A DNA stretch of 64,000 nt from Chryseobacterium turcicum (GTDB lineage Bacteria; Bacteroidota; Bacteroidia; Flavobacteriales; Weeksellaceae): contig NZ_JAJNAY010000002.1 of assembly GCF_021010565.1 (NCBI RefSeq), positions 62,001-126,000 on the forward strand, written 5' to 3'. Positions 1 through 8,520 of this stretch are shown here, in pieces; positions within the stretch are counted from its first letter, which is position 1; each line of letters begins with the position of its first letter. The translations under genes were made by a program, and so were the position numbers. Under the pieces are notes generated by a model. The model saw nothing but the letters and a program-made list of their open reading frames with translations. It searched no databases and was not told where the DNA came from.

Positions 1-128
1 TTATTTTAAACTTTTTTCTTTCCAGCGGAAGCATTAAAGAAATGGCAAAACAGGCAGAGCTTTCTTATCCGACGATGAGAAATAAAATGGACGATTTAAT
101 CAAAAAAATTGATCAATTAAAAAAATAA
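1..128 (+). CDS. DUF2089-like HTH protein, C-terminal part
   Basis: Partial gene cut by the window edge. Frame 3 reads about 41 residues to TAA at 126-128, with the stretches SSGSIKEMAKQ and LSYPTMRNKMDDLI. The pattern 'hydrophobic core, SGSIKEMA, LSYPTxRNKLD' is typical of the C-terminal helix-turn-helix half of DUF2089-type small DNA-binding proteins. The membrane-protein gene at 134 starts only 5 bases after this stop, so the two are probably one operon with the serine hydrolase behind it. The N-terminal part lies outside the window. Confidence 0.6.
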   Translation, partial: ILNFFLSSGSIKEMAKQAELSYPTMRNKMDDLIKKIDQLKK

Positions 129-133
129 CACCT

Positions 134-706
134 ATGAACTGGAAAACTATTTTTAATCCTTTTGAAAAATTTGATGAAAAAATCCTATTTTTCATAGGTC
201 TTCTATTTTTCATGCTTATTATTCCATTCTGTTATTGGACTGATACCTGTTTTATAAGCATCTATAGAATTGCTCCTTTTAAAGCCTCTCATTTTTATGA
301 TTTAATTGTTCCAACTTCTATAAGCTTTGCCGTAATGATGATCGTATTATTTTTATTGGGCAAAATATTGTATCGAAAAACAAGAATAATTGACATTGTA
401 AACACAGTTTTAATTTCTCAAATTCCTCTTATCATTCTTATTCCTTTTGAGAAATATACTTTTATTAGTGATGCTATAGAAACCGTGGTAAATTACAAAG
501 ATCAACCAACAACTGCTTTCCCATATGTAAGCTTTTTGATCATGATTTTATTTACAATAGCCAATGTGGGATGTTTAATTTACAGCATCGTTATTTTATA
601 CAACGGATTTAAAACGGCAACAAACATAAAAAAATGGCAACACATCGTACTATTCTGTATCGTAACATTTTTTACAGTAATCGTTTGCCAAATATTTAAC
701 AACTAA
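134..706 (+). CDS. Yip1-like integral membrane protein
   Basis: 190-aa multi-pass membrane protein. Hydrophobic segments are visible at about residues 18-36, 60-82, 87-103, 132-155 and 167-188. The short cytosolic N-terminus (NPFEKFDEK) and the five-helix plan resemble the Yip1 domain proteins that many Bacteroidota carry beside a DUF2089-type regulator. No catalytic motif is visible. It starts 5 bases after the preceding stop and 12 bases before the serine hydrolase, so all three probably share a transcript. Assignment to Yip1 rests on topology rather than on motifs. Confidence 0.55.
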   Translation: MNWKTIFNPFEKFDEKILFFIGLLFFMLIIPFCYWTDTCFISIYRIAPFKASHFYDLIVPTSISFAVMMIVLFLLGKILYRKTRIIDIVNTVLISQIPLIILIPFEKYTFISDAIETVVNYKDQPTTAFPYVSFLIMILFTIANVGCLIYSIVILYNGFKTATNIKKWQHIVLFCIVTFFTVIVCQIFNN

Positions 707-718
707 AAACTTACTTTA

Positions 719-2359
719 ATGAAAACCAAACTATTATTCGTGCTGATTGTATTAGCACAGACTTTTTACGCCCAAGAAATAACAGGTTCCTGGAAAGGAG
801 AGCTCGATTTAGGCGGAATGACGCTACCCTTAATTCTTGATGTAAAAAAAGAAAATAACATTTATGTTTCAACCGCGAAAAGTCCAAAACAAGGCGATCA
901 AATTATTACCGTTGATAAAACAGAATTCTTAAACAACGAATTAGTTTTTGAGATGAAAGCTTTGGGAGCCTCTTACAAAGGTCAGTTTAAAACAGATCAT
1001 TTTGAAGGAACTTTTATGCAAAATTCAAGATCTTTTCCTTTGAGTCTTTATAAAAATGACGGAAAAGAAAAACCCAATCCGAAAGATGAGAAAATAAAAG
1101 GCATTGGTAAAAATGGAATCAACACAGCAAAAATTGATGATTTCTTAAATTACATTAGCAAAAACAAGCAAGGAATCGGAAGCATTACTATTTTCCAAAA
1201 TGGAAAAGAAATTTACACAAAAAACTTTGGTCAGGATCAACTATCTAATGTAGAATGGGACAAGAATACAGGATATCAAATTGGGTCTATCAGTAAATTA
1301 GTTACTGCCGTTATGCTCATGCAATTGGAAGAAAAAGGAAAAATAAAACTGGATGATAAACTTTCAAAATATTATCCCGATGTTCCTAATGCCAACAAAA
1401 TCACTTTAGAAAACTTAATGAACCATACAAGCGGATTAGGCGATTATGCTGGACCATGGCTGTTTGGAAAACCTGTGGGTGACAAAGCTATTTTAGACAC
1501 GATAAAAAAACACGGCGTAGAATTTCAGACCGGAGAAAAAGAGAGATATTCAAATTCAGGGTATTATCTTTTAAGCAGAATTTTAGAGAAGGTTGCCAAG
1601 AAACCTTACAATGTTTTGTTAAAAGAAAACATCACCAGCAAAGCCAGTATGAAGAATACATTTTCGGTTTTAGACAATGAAAAAAACATCTTCAAATCGT
1701 ATGAAAATACAACTAGAAAATGGATGGAAGTAGAAGATTTTGATTTCCGTAATTGTATTGGTTTGGGTGACATCACTTCCACAACCTATGATATGAATTT
1801 ATTTATTAACGCTCTATTTAATGATAAATTTATAAAAAAAGAAACATTAGATAAGATGCTTCCCAAATCAGGAAAACCTTTTGGATTAGGTTTGATGGCG
1901 GTTCCTTTTTATAATAAAGTTTCTTTCGGACATGGTGGTGATACAGCAGGAACACACTCATTAGTTTCATACAGCCCGACTGAAAAATATTCGGTTGCAA
2001 CAGTTATTAACGGTGAAAAATTAGCACACGGAAAGATATTCTTAGGAATCGTTAATCTTATTTACGATCAGGAATATGAATATCCAAAATTTACAGACCT
2101 GAAAAAAGTATCAGAAAAAGAATTACAAAAATATGAAGGTACTTATTACTCCAAAGACATTAAAGCAGATTTTAAAATCTTTATAAAGGACGAAAATCTT
2201 TTTGCTCAGTTGGCAGATCAGCCTTCATTTCCGCTAGAATATGTTGAAGGAGATCAATTCAAATATGATAATGCGGGTGTAGAAATTGTTTTCTCGATAG
2301 AAAAAAAGCAACTTACCCTTATTCAAAATGGAAATAATCTTGTTTTTGATAAGAAATAA
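719..2359 (+). CDS. secreted serine hydrolase (class C beta-lactamase/DD-peptidase family)
   Basis: 546 aa with a cleavable signal peptide (about residues 1-18, cut after FYA). An N-terminal beta-rich segment (about 20-120) precedes a class C beta-lactamase-type domain (about 125-450). The SxxK motif is Ser190-x-x-Lys193 (GSISK), the YxN motif is YSN at 277-279, and HGG at 405-407 takes the place of KTG. A C-terminal domain of about 90 residues follows, as in many family S12 esterases and peptidases. Substrate cannot be read from sequence: peptidoglycan peptide, D-amino-acid peptide or ester are all possible. A strong hairpin terminator follows at 2371-2410. Confidence 0.85.
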   Translation: MKTKLLFVLIVLAQTFYAQEITGSWKGELDLGGMTLPLILDVKKENNIYVSTAKSPKQGDQIITVDKTEFLNNELVFEMKALGASYKGQFKTDHFEGTFMQNSRSFPLSLYKNDGKEKPNPKDEKIKGIGKNGINTAKIDDFLNYISKNKQGIGSITIFQNGKEIYTKNFGQDQLSNVEWDKNTGYQIGSISKLVTAVMLMQLEEKGKIKLDDKLSKYYPDVPNANKITLENLMNHTSGLGDYAGPWLFGKPVGDKAILDTIKKHGVEFQTGEKERYSNSGYYLLSRILEKVAKKPYNVLLKENITSKASMKNTFSVLDNEKNIFKSYENTTRKWMEVEDFDFRNCIGLGDITSTTYDMNLFINALFNDKFIKKETLDKMLPKSGKPFGLGLMAVPFYNKVSFGHGGDTAGTHSLVSYSPTEKYSVATVINGEKLAHGKIFLGIVNLIYDQEYEYPKFTDLKKVSEKELQKYEGTYYSKDIKADFKIFIKDENLFAQLADQPSFPLEYVEGDQFKYDNAGVEIVFSIEKKQLTLIQNGNNLVFDKK

Positions 2360-2370
2360 TTCTATTGTAA

Positions 2371-2410
2371 AAAAGATGCGGACGTTTTCATTAAAACGTC
2401 CGCATCTTTT
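2371..2410 (+). terminator. rho-independent terminator after the serine hydrolase
   Basis: An 18-bp perfect inverted repeat with a 4-base loop (arms 2371-2388 and 2393-2410) ends in a T-rich run, 11 bases after the serine hydrolase stop. Confidence 0.85.
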
Positions 2411-2414
2411 ATTA

Positions 2415-2456
2415 AAAACGTTCTGAGTTTTTTAAACAAACATCAGAACGTTTTTT
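2415..2456. terminator. second hairpin terminator, between convergent genes
   Basis: Arms 2415-2426 and 2443-2454 pair perfectly over about 12 bp. A-rich on the left and T-rich on the right, so it can act in both directions. It lies just past the sdaA stop on the minus strand and is best read as the sdaA terminator. Confidence 0.7.
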
Positions 2457-2479
2457 ATTTGAAATTTTTACTTTTCATT

Positions 2480-3898
2480 TTAACATTCCGGAACATTCAC
2501 CGCAATTGCCAAACCACCTTCTGAAGTCTCTTTAAAGCGGTCATTCATTGATAAAGCAGTTTCCCACATCGTAAGAATTACCTCATCCAAAGTCACTTTA
2601 GCTTTTGCAGGATCACTTTCTAAGGCAATATTTGCCGCTGTAATCGCCTTAATTGCACCCATCGTATTTCTTTCAATACACGGAATCTGCACCAAACCTT
2701 TGATTGGATCGCACGTTAAACCTAAATGATGCTCCATTGCTATTTCTGCCGCCATTAAAACCTGGCCGATACTTCCACCCAGAATTTCCGTTAAACCAGC
2801 TGCCGCCATCGCCGAAGAAACCCCAATTTCCGCCTGACAACCACCCATTGCTGCAGAAATGGTAGCGTTTTTCTTAAATAAAGTTCCGATTTCTCCTGCC
2901 ACCAAAATGAATCTTGCAATATCATCTTCACTTACCGCATCTGTAAAAGCCTGAGCATACATTAAAACTGCCGGAATCACACCACTCGCTCCATTTGTTG
3001 GTGCCGTGATAATTCTTCCGAAGCTTGCATTTTCTTCGTTCACCGCCAATGCAAAACAGGCAATCCATTTATTGATATTGGTAAAATTTTCTTCAGCATC
3101 TACAACCTGCTGAAACCACTCCTCTTGATTTTTATAAATTTTATCTCCTAAGAGTTTTCTGTTGATTCCGGCTGCACGACGAGTAACATTCAGTCCACCC
3201 GGCAAAATTCCTTCTTTATTAACGCCTTTATAAATACATTCTTTAATCTGACTCCAAATATAAAGCGCTTCCTTTCTAGTTTCCTCCTGTGTTCTCCAGC
3301 TTTCTTCATTAATTAAAATTAAATCTGAAATTTTATCAAAACCTAATTTGTCGCAGTATTTAGAAATATCCGAAGCTTTATGACAAGGATAAATGGTGCG
3401 TACACACTGTTTTTCGATAGAATTTTTCTCCTGGCTCATGATAAAACCTCCACCCACAGAATAAAAATCCTGAACAATCTCGGTTCCATCTTCAAAAATT
3501 GCTTTAAAAATCATTCCGTTAGGATGGTAATCAAGCGTCTGAGACATATTTAATATCAAATGATGCCCGTAAACAAAAGGAATTTCTTTCTCTCCTCCCA
3601 AATTAATAACCTTAGATTCTTTAATCTGATGAACGATATCATCAATCTTTGTGGTATCTATAGTTTTAAAATCTTCACCCGTCAAACCAAGCATTCCGGC
3701 AATATCGGTTCCGTGGCCAATCCCTGTTTTTGCCAATGAACCAAAGAATTCAAGAAAAACTTCTTTTACCTCAGTAATTGATTTTTCTCTTTTTATAATT
3801 CTGATAAATGCAGCAGCTGCATTCCAGGGTCCCATTGTATGCGAACTAGACGGGCCTATTCCTACTTTAATAATTTCAAAAACCGATATTGATTCCAT
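2480..3898 (-). CDS. sdaA: L-serine ammonia-lyase (serine dehydratase)
   Basis: 472-aa single-chain iron-sulfur L-serine dehydratase, converting L-serine to pyruvate and ammonia in the cytosol. The N-terminal beta domain opens with SVFEIIKVGIGPSSSHTMGP. The C-terminal alpha domain carries the conserved GGCQAEIG motif and the LTCDP and IPCIERN motifs, whose cysteines hold the [4Fe-4S] cluster in this family. Length matches fused-chain SdaA enzymes. The gene is flanked by its terminator and the amt remnant, and no operon partner is evident. Function is clear from family membership. Confidence 0.95.
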   Translation of the reverse strand: MESISVFEIIKVGIGPSSSHTMGPWNAAAAFIRIIKREKSITEVKEVFLEFFGSLAKTGIGHGTDIAGMLGLTGEDFKTIDTTKIDDIVHQIKESKVINLGGEKEIPFVYGHHLILNMSQTLDYHPNGMIFKAIFEDGTEIVQDFYSVGGGFIMSQEKNSIEKQCVRTIYPCHKASDISKYCDKLGFDKISDLILINEESWRTQEETRKEALYIWSQIKECIYKGVNKEGILPGGLNVTRRAAGINRKLLGDKIYKNQEEWFQQVVDAEENFTNINKWIACFALAVNEENASFGRIITAPTNGASGVIPAVLMYAQAFTDAVSEDDIARFILVAGEIGTLFKKNATISAAMGGCQAEIGVSSAMAAAGLTEILGGSIGQVLMAAEIAMEHHLGLTCDPIKGLVQIPCIERNTMGAIKAITAANIALESDPAKAKVTLDEVILTMWETALSMNDRFKETSEGGLAIAVNVPEC

Positions 3899-3979
3899 AA
3901 CTAAATTCCAATTTCATGAAAAGCAAATATACACGATAAATTGTAAGGAATACAAATGGAAAAACAGTTTACCAATACT

Positions 3980-4325
3980 TTAAAATTTGGCTAACCATTT
4001 TAAGCTTTCATGATGCTGAGACATATCCAAACCTTCATTTTCTGATTCTTCTGAAACCCGTAATGTAATAATATTATCTGTGATTTTGTATAACAGCATT
4101 GAACCAAAAAATGCAAAAAACGAAACTAAAATCAACGCAATTATATGATGTGCAAAAACGCCAAAACCTTCATGAAGAAAACTTGCATTTTCTCCGTGAG
4201 CAAAAATCGCAGTAAAAAATCATCCCCATAATCCCTCCTACTCCATGACAGGCAAAAACATTAAGCGTATCATCAATCTTTTTAAGGGCTTTCCAATTGA
4301 CCATTACATTAACAACCCCTATAAA
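3980..4325 (-). pseudogene. amt: ammonium transporter (Amt) remnant
   Basis: Only the C-terminal part of an AmtB-type channel remains. Read leftward from 4325, one frame gives ...NWKALKKIDDTLNVFACHGVGGIMG, where DDTLxVFACHGVGG is the Amt signature around a pore histidine. It then shifts frame at the A6 run 4214-4219 and resumes as FTAIFAHGENASFL...FGSMLLYKITDNIITLR...EESENEGLD...QHHES, ending at TAA 3980-3982. The reading begins directly at the stop codon of the alpha/beta hydrolase, so about three quarters of the gene, including its start, has been deleted. Confidence 0.85.
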
Positions 4326-4967
4326 TTAAACAAAAATTTTATTTAAAAGTAAAGAAACCTCTTTATACTTAGTTGCCGGGAAAAGATGAGTTCCACCTTT
4401 AATAATATAATCCGGTTTTGAATTTTTAATTGGAAAAACAATATCACGGTCGCCCATAATCTGGATAACATGAGGATTTTCTTCAAACTTCCATTCAGAA
4501 ATTCTTTCTACAGACCATTTCAGATAATAAGGATCTCGCACCCGAAAATATTCAATGACTTTAGGATTTTTTGAATCAACCATCTGTCTAATCTTGCCAT
4601 AAAGCTGAGAAGTACGGTCACTAAAGAAACCTATCGGCAGATATTTTGGGATTTTAGTAATTTCTCCCATCTTTATTAACCTTGATTTTTCTTTATCAGA
4701 TTTAATACTTCCTAAAATCACTACTTCTTGAGCAGGTTTTATTTTATCGATTTCCTGCACCATAATTCCACCAAAAGAATACCCCAACAAATAAAAAGGT
4801 TCTGAAGCATCAATCTTTTCAGCCATTCTTTCAACATAAGCACTGAAAGATTCGTCGTTTTCAGGAATCAGCCAATCGATAAAAACCACTTCATGATTTT
4901 TGGGAAACTGTAACCGTTCCAAAACTTTAAAATCTGCGCCAAGACCGCTTATTACATATATTTTCAC
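4326..4967 (-). CDS. small alpha/beta hydrolase
   Basis: 213 aa. It starts with MKIYVISGLGAD, the first strand and oxyanion region of an alpha/beta hydrolase, and has the nucleophile elbow GYSFGG with Ser64. A late GGTHLFP provides the likely catalytic His, and the acid is probably in MGDRDIVFP. No signal peptide, so cytosolic. Substrate unknown. A perfect 8-bp dyad lies about 23 bases upstream and looks like a repressor operator. The stop codon directly abuts the amt remnant, a scar of the deletion. Confidence 0.75.
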   Translation of the reverse strand: MKIYVISGLGADFKVLERLQFPKNHEVVFIDWLIPENDESFSAYVERMAEKIDASEPFYLLGYSFGGIMVQEIDKIKPAQEVVILGSIKSDKEKSRLIKMGEITKIPKYLPIGFFSDRTSQLYGKIRQMVDSKNPKVIEYFRVRDPYYLKWSVERISEWKFEENPHVIQIMGDRDIVFPIKNSKPDYIIKGGTHLFPATKYKEVSLLLNKIFV

Positions 4968-4989
4968 CTGATTCTTTTTTATTTAAATG

Positions 4990-5013
4990 ATTACTCAATC
5001 ATTTATGAGTAAT
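4990..5013. promoter_or_regulatory. palindromic operator candidate upstream of the alpha/beta hydrolase
   Basis: Perfect inverted repeat ATTACTCA (4990-4997) / TGAGTAAT (5006-5013) with an 8-base spacer, 23 bases upstream of the ATG at 4967. Size and placement fit a TetR-family operator. No regulator gene is adjacent. Confidence 0.45.
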
Positions 5014-5034
5014 TGACTAAGCTAAAATAAAAAA

Positions 5035-5060
5035 AGGACCGCTTATCTAAAAGCAGTCCT
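5035..5060 (-). terminator. terminator of the downstream yceI-like gene
   Basis: 10-bp stem (5035-5044 with 5051-5060, one wobble pair) followed on the minus strand by a T7 run, 24 bases past the stop of the YceI gene at 5085. Confidence 0.75.
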
Positions 5061-5084
5061 TTGTATTTTATTATAATTTTAACC

Positions 5085-5696
5085 TTATAAAGGTCTTTCG
5101 TTATCTATTTTCTGAGTAGAAATTTTAAACTGAATATCCATTTCGTCTTTGATGAAATAATCTTTCAAAGAATTTTGGTAAACAATTTTGAAGTCTTTTC
5201 TGTTTAAAGAGAATTTTGAAGACTCAATCTCTACTGTAAACTGCGTAATATGCGCGTTTGCAGGGAAAGAAATTGTCTTTCTGATATCTTTGATCGTAAT
5301 ATCACCTACAATGGTAGAATTGTACTCGCTGTTTGCAAGAGGGATGATTTTCTTTAAATGAAATTTAGCCGTTGGGAATTTTTTTACTTCAAAGAAATTA
5401 GTCCCTTTCAACTCATTGGTCAATTTTATCTGGTCATCACCCGAAAGATCAGCAACTACAAGACTTCTCATGTCGATTACAAACTCGCCATCTACCAAAA
5501 CCGTTTTATCGAAATTAAATTTACCACTTTTCAGTTTTAAACTTCCATAGTGAGACGAAGCTTGAGTTTTTACCACTTTATGTCCCCACCATTTAATCTC
5601 GGATGTTATCACTTTTGAAACTTTATCTCCTTTCTTTTGAGCAAAAACAAATGATATGCTTGCACACATCATAACAAACAATAGTAATCTTTTCAT
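5085..5696 (-). CDS. YceI-family secreted lipid-binding protein
   Basis: 203 aa with a signal peptide (about residues 1-19, ending VFAQ). The mature part is a YceI-type antiparallel barrel. Family signs are SEIKWWGHKV near the N-terminus, FDKTVLVDGEFVIDM, the FFEVKKFPTAKF motif and SFPANAHI. YceI proteins bind isoprenoid or other long-chain lipids in the periplasm; the ligand here is not predictable. It is a paralogue of the neighbour at 5775-6341, with matching motifs throughout. Each gene has its own terminator, so they can be expressed separately. Confidence 0.85.
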   Translation of the reverse strand: MKRLLLFVMMCASISFVFAQKKGDKVSKVITSEIKWWGHKVVKTQASSHYGSLKLKSGKFNFDKTVLVDGEFVIDMRSLVVADLSGDDQIKLTNELKGTNFFEVKKFPTAKFHLKKIIPLANSEYNSTIVGDITIKDIRKTISFPANAHITQFTVEIESSKFSLNRKDFKIVYQNSLKDYFIKDEMDIQFKISTQKIDNERPL

Positions 5697-5730
5697 TATT
5701 TTTTATTTACAATTCAACAAAAATAAAAAA

Positions 5731-5751
5731 AAGTGTAGAACTTCTACACTT
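5731..5751 (-). terminator. terminator of the upstream yceI-like gene
   Basis: Perfect 10-bp stem with a single-base loop (5731-5740 / 5742-5751) followed on the minus strand by a T-rich run. It sits between the two yceI genes. Confidence 0.8.
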
Positions 5752-5774
5752 TTAATAATATTTTTTTGAATATT

Positions 5775-6341
5775 TTATTTTGCACTCACCTTTACGGTCA
5801 TTTCTATCTCATCTTTCACAAAAACATCTTTCATTGAAGACTTGTAAGCCACGTCAAATTTTTGTCTGTCGAAAGAGAATTTATCTGAAGTTAAAGTTAC
5901 CACTCCATCTTTCACAGTTACGTTTGCAGGGAAAGAAACAGGGTTTGTTTTACCTTTTACAGTAAGGTCTCCGCTAACTATACGATTGTACGTTTTATCG
6001 TTGTTTTTCTTTACTGAAGTAATTTTAAATGTTGCTGTAGGGAATTTTTCAACTTCAAAGAAATCACCGTTTTTAAGGTGACCGTTTAATTTCCCTTGCA
6101 TTTCACCTGAAACATCAGTCGCGTTGATAGAATTCATATCCAAAACGAAAGCCCCGCCAGCAATTTCGCTACCTTTCATTACGATGTTTCCAGATTTTAC
6201 AGTAATCGTACCGTCATGAGAACTTGCCTGAGATTTAGCTACTTTATAACCCCACCAGTGAACATCTGAGCTTACTACTTTTTTTGCTTGTCCGAAAGCT
6301 AATCCACTAGCTAAAACTGCTAATACAAATATTTTTTTCAT
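5775..6341 (-). CDS. YceI-family secreted lipid-binding protein
   Basis: 188 aa, signal peptide about residues 1-17 (ending AFGQ). Same fold and motifs as the neighbour: SDVHWWGYKV, GGAFVLDM, FFEVEKFPTATF, NPVSFPANVTV. Ends cleanly at the C-terminus with EMTVKVSAK. A -7 box (TACATTTG on the minus strand, 6372-6379) sits 31 bases upstream of the ATG. Local duplication of yceI is the simplest explanation for the pair. Role: periplasmic carrier or sink for an isoprenoid-like lipid, inferred from the family. Confidence 0.88.
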   Translation of the reverse strand: MKKIFVLAVLASGLAFGQAKKVVSSDVHWWGYKVAKSQASSHDGTITVKSGNIVMKGSEIAGGAFVLDMNSINATDVSGEMQGKLNGHLKNGDFFEVEKFPTATFKITSVKKNNDKTYNRIVSGDLTVKGKTNPVSFPANVTVKDGVVTLTSDKFSFDRQKFDVAYKSSMKDVFVKDEIEMTVKVSAK

Positions 6342-6371
6342 TGTAAATTTTTAAATCGTTTATTAAAGCTG

Positions 6372-6379
6372 CAAATGTA
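6372..6379 (-). promoter_or_regulatory. -7 promoter box for yceI
   Basis: TACATTTG on the minus strand matches the Bacteroidota consensus TAnnTTTG, 31 bases before the ATG at 6341. Confidence 0.55.
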
Positions 6380-6459
6380 ATTATCTTATTTAATAATTCA
6401 TCTTGACCTACATCAATAAAAAATTTATTTTGACATGAATAAAATCAGGCATAAAAAAA

Positions 6460-6477
6460 CTCCGAATTTCTTCGGAG
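6460..6477 (-). terminator. glk terminator
   Basis: 7-bp perfect stem CTCCGAA/TTCGGAG with a 4-base loop, followed on the minus strand by T7, 8 bases after the glucokinase stop. Confidence 0.8.
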
Positions 6478-6484
6478 CTCATAT

Positions 6485-7534
6485 TTATTCTGTAAAGTAA
6501 GCGGTATACAGTGCCGCACCATTGATACTTGTACTCTCTGTATTAACCACATAAATTGGAATGTTCTTCAACATATCCTCCATTTTATCACTAATCTTGA
6601 ATTTCTCATAGAATTTATCTTTATTGATATATTCTCTGATAACCTGTGGAATATCTCCCGCAATTAGCAGTCCACCTGTTGCTTTCAGTTTTAAAGTAAG
6701 GTTATTAGCTTCTCTTGCCAAAAACTCTACGAATGTGTCTAAAGCAATTCTACAAATCAGCGCATCTTCATGCATTGCTGCTTTATAGATTTCTTCGGTA
6801 AAGTTTCCGTTGGCTAAACGCTCAGAAAGCCATTCCGGCTCAGGATGTCTTTTTACATCTCTCAAAAATCGATAGATATTAAACAAACCGGTTTTTGAAA
6901 GTACATTTTCCCAGCTTACAATTCCGTAGATATTATTTAAAAACTGATAAAATTCTACCTCAACATTTGTTCTCGGTGAAAATTCAGAATGACCTCCTTC
7001 CGTTGCAAATGGTCTTAAATATTTTCCGTCAAAGAAATATCCTGCTTCTCCCAAACCGTTTCCAGGAGCTAAAATAGCAACATTTCCTTTTTCAAGATGA
7101 CCGCTTGTATAGATAGCATCCAAATCAGAATCATCCAAAAGACCAATTCCGTAAGCAGAAGCTTCTTGGTCGTTTAGCATATCTACTTTCTCAAAACCAA
7201 ATTTGCTTCTATATTCTTCTACATCTAAGCTCCAGCTTAAACGTGCCGGATGACTTTTACCATCTATTACAGGTCCCGGAACCGAAATCCCAAGTCGCTG
7301 AACATTTTCAAGCTGAGAATCCTGCATAAACTTCGAAAGAACATCTGTAAAAGAAGCATATTCTTTGGTAGGATAATTATTTTTACATTTAAGTTCTATC
7401 CCGGAATTTCCTGAAGTATAATATGCAATTGTAGTTACATCTTCTCTCAGGTTGGCTCCGATAATAGAAACATTATCATTATTGGCGTTCCTTACTCCCG
7501 GTAAATAGAGAGGAAATTTTGGATTCAAGTTCAT
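6485..7534 (-). CDS. glk: glucokinase
   Basis: 349 aa from the chosen start, MNLNPKFPLYLPG. It matches the glucokinase (Glk, PF02685) family: phosphate-binding segment in NVSIIGANLREDVTT, GISVPGPVI, MLNDQEASAYG (catalytic Asp in the NDxxA motif), LAPGNGLGEAGYF, FATEGGHSEFSP and a closing SINGAALY. It phosphorylates glucose to glucose-6-phosphate in the cytosol. A longer reading from 7603 exists, but a TATATTTG -7 box at 7550-7557 lies between that ATG and the chosen one, so the transcript should begin near 7541 and only the shorter start is usable. Confidence 0.9.
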   Translation of the reverse strand: MNLNPKFPLYLPGVRNANNDNVSIIGANLREDVTTIAYYTSGNSGIELKCKNNYPTKEYASFTDVLSKFMQDSQLENVQRLGISVPGPVIDGKSHPARLSWSLDVEEYRSKFGFEKVDMLNDQEASAYGIGLLDDSDLDAIYTSGHLEKGNVAILAPGNGLGEAGYFFDGKYLRPFATEGGHSEFSPRTNVEVEFYQFLNNIYGIVSWENVLSKTGLFNIYRFLRDVKRHPEPEWLSERLANGNFTEEIYKAAMHEDALICRIALDTFVEFLAREANNLTLKLKATGGLLIAGDIPQVIREYINKDKFYEKFKISDKMEDMLKNIPIYVVNTESTSINGAALYTAYFTE

Positions 7535-7549
7535 AATCGCAAATTTTAT

Positions 7550-7557
7550 CAAATATA
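7550..7557 (-). promoter_or_regulatory. -7 promoter box for glk
   Basis: TATATTTG on the minus strand fits TAnnTTTG and lies 16 bases before the glk ATG. It decides the start codon of glk. Confidence 0.6.
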
Positions 7558-7591
7558 ATAATTGTTTTGGTATTTTTTGTATGGTAATAAA

Positions 7592-7619
7592 AAACCTTTT
7601 CAAAAACTCGAAAAGGTTT
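7592..7619 (-). terminator. terminator of the outer-membrane barrel gene
   Basis: 10-bp stem (AAACCTTTTC / GAAAAGGTTT) with an 8-base loop and T-rich tail on the minus strand, 28 bases past the stop at 7648. Confidence 0.75.
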
Positions 7620-7647
7620 GGCTAATAACTAATTATATTGTGCCTAA

Positions 7648-8220
7648 TTATTTCCCTAAAGGAATATTGTACGAAAATCCTGCTCCGATGCTTCCCACAT
7701 TATAGTCCTGAGAAGCTGGTGTTGCTATATCACCGTTACTTCCTGCAAAAACTTTTTGGTATTGTACATAGAAATTCCAGTCTCTATTATGGTATCCAAT
7801 CTCTGGTTTTAGGTAAAAACCTCCATCGGGTCTGTTTACCGTAGAATTGGTTGCTACCTTGTCATCTCCTACCAAAAATCCGTATCCTAAATCAGCTCCA
7901 AAATAAAATCCTGTTTGCTTAGGATAGACTCTGAAAAGCGCTGCTACAGGAATAACTCCTACATCATTATTAGTATATCCATTGTTATTTTTTCCAAAAT
8001 AATGGGTGTATCCTGTTGCAATACCCAAACCAAAACCTGGTGTAATTAAATTCTGATATGCTACATCTACTCCTACTGCTGCAGAAAGGTTATCTGAAGG
8101 AACAGCAATACCTGCTGTAGCTCCAACTTTAATCATATTATTCATCTGAGCACTTTGCGCACTTACTAAACCTGCTGTTAAAATTCCAGCTGCTAAAATG
8201 GTTTGTTTAAACATTTTCAT
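7648..8220 (-). CDS. outer-membrane beta-barrel protein
   Basis: 190 aa from MKMFKQTILAAG, with a signal peptide of about 21 residues ending in SAQ. The mature part has alternating polar/hydrophobic strands rich in Gly and Tyr (VGATAGIAVP, GLGIATGYTHYFG, GFYFGADLGYGF, DWNFYVQYQKVF) and ends in GAGFSYNIPLGK. This is the pattern of small eight-stranded barrels of the porin/OmpW-like outer-membrane class. The 16 residues that an upstream ATG would add do not look like a signal peptide, so the internal start is preferred. Function unknown. Confidence 0.75.
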   Translation of the reverse strand: MKMFKQTILAAGILTAGLVSAQSAQMNNMIKVGATAGIAVPSDNLSAAVGVDVAYQNLITPGFGLGIATGYTHYFGKNNNGYTNNDVGVIPVAALFRVYPKQTGFYFGADLGYGFLVGDDKVATNSTVNRPDGGFYLKPEIGYHNRDWNFYVQYQKVFAGSNGDIATPASQDYNVGSIGAGFSYNIPLGK

Positions 8221-8421
8221 AACTCTGATTTTTTTAAATTTTACTGGTTTGCAAGATGTAAAAATCATGCCAAAACCTTTTAATTAACACTCACAGAGCC
8301 TCATAAACACCATCAACAAAATGATTTTCAATAATTTAAAATCCAAAAAAATTAAATACTTGTTTAAATATTTTAAGTCTAACATAATAATTACACATTA
8401 AATTTTGTTTATACACTTTAA

Positions 8422-8517
8422 CCAATTCAAGTATACGCAACCATTCTCAAAAACTGGCTCAATGCAGATTCTTCAAAAGTTCTAGGCTGGAAAAACGGTG
8501 TTTACGATTTTGTATAA
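8422..8517 (+). pseudogene. DUF1501-like protein, C-terminal remnant
   Basis: An open stretch right after an in-frame TAA (8419-8421) encodes 31 residues, PIQVYATILKNW...ADSSKVLGWKNGVYDFV, ending at TAA 8515-8517. 'IYATILKDWLG' followed by a short tail is how many secreted DUF1501-type proteins end. No start codon or upstream coding sequence remains. Read as the 3' stub of a deleted plus-strand gene. The family assignment is tentative. Confidence 0.4.
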
Positions 8518-8520
8518 AAA

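Noticed and set aside
3651..3983. 110-aa frame opposite sdaA
   Set aside because: Antisense to the conserved sdaA N-terminus and reaching into the amt remnant; no independent support.
7535..7603. 23-residue N-terminal extension of glucokinase
   Set aside because: It begins upstream of the TATATTTG promoter box, so it would not be transcribed from it, and it is not part of the family.
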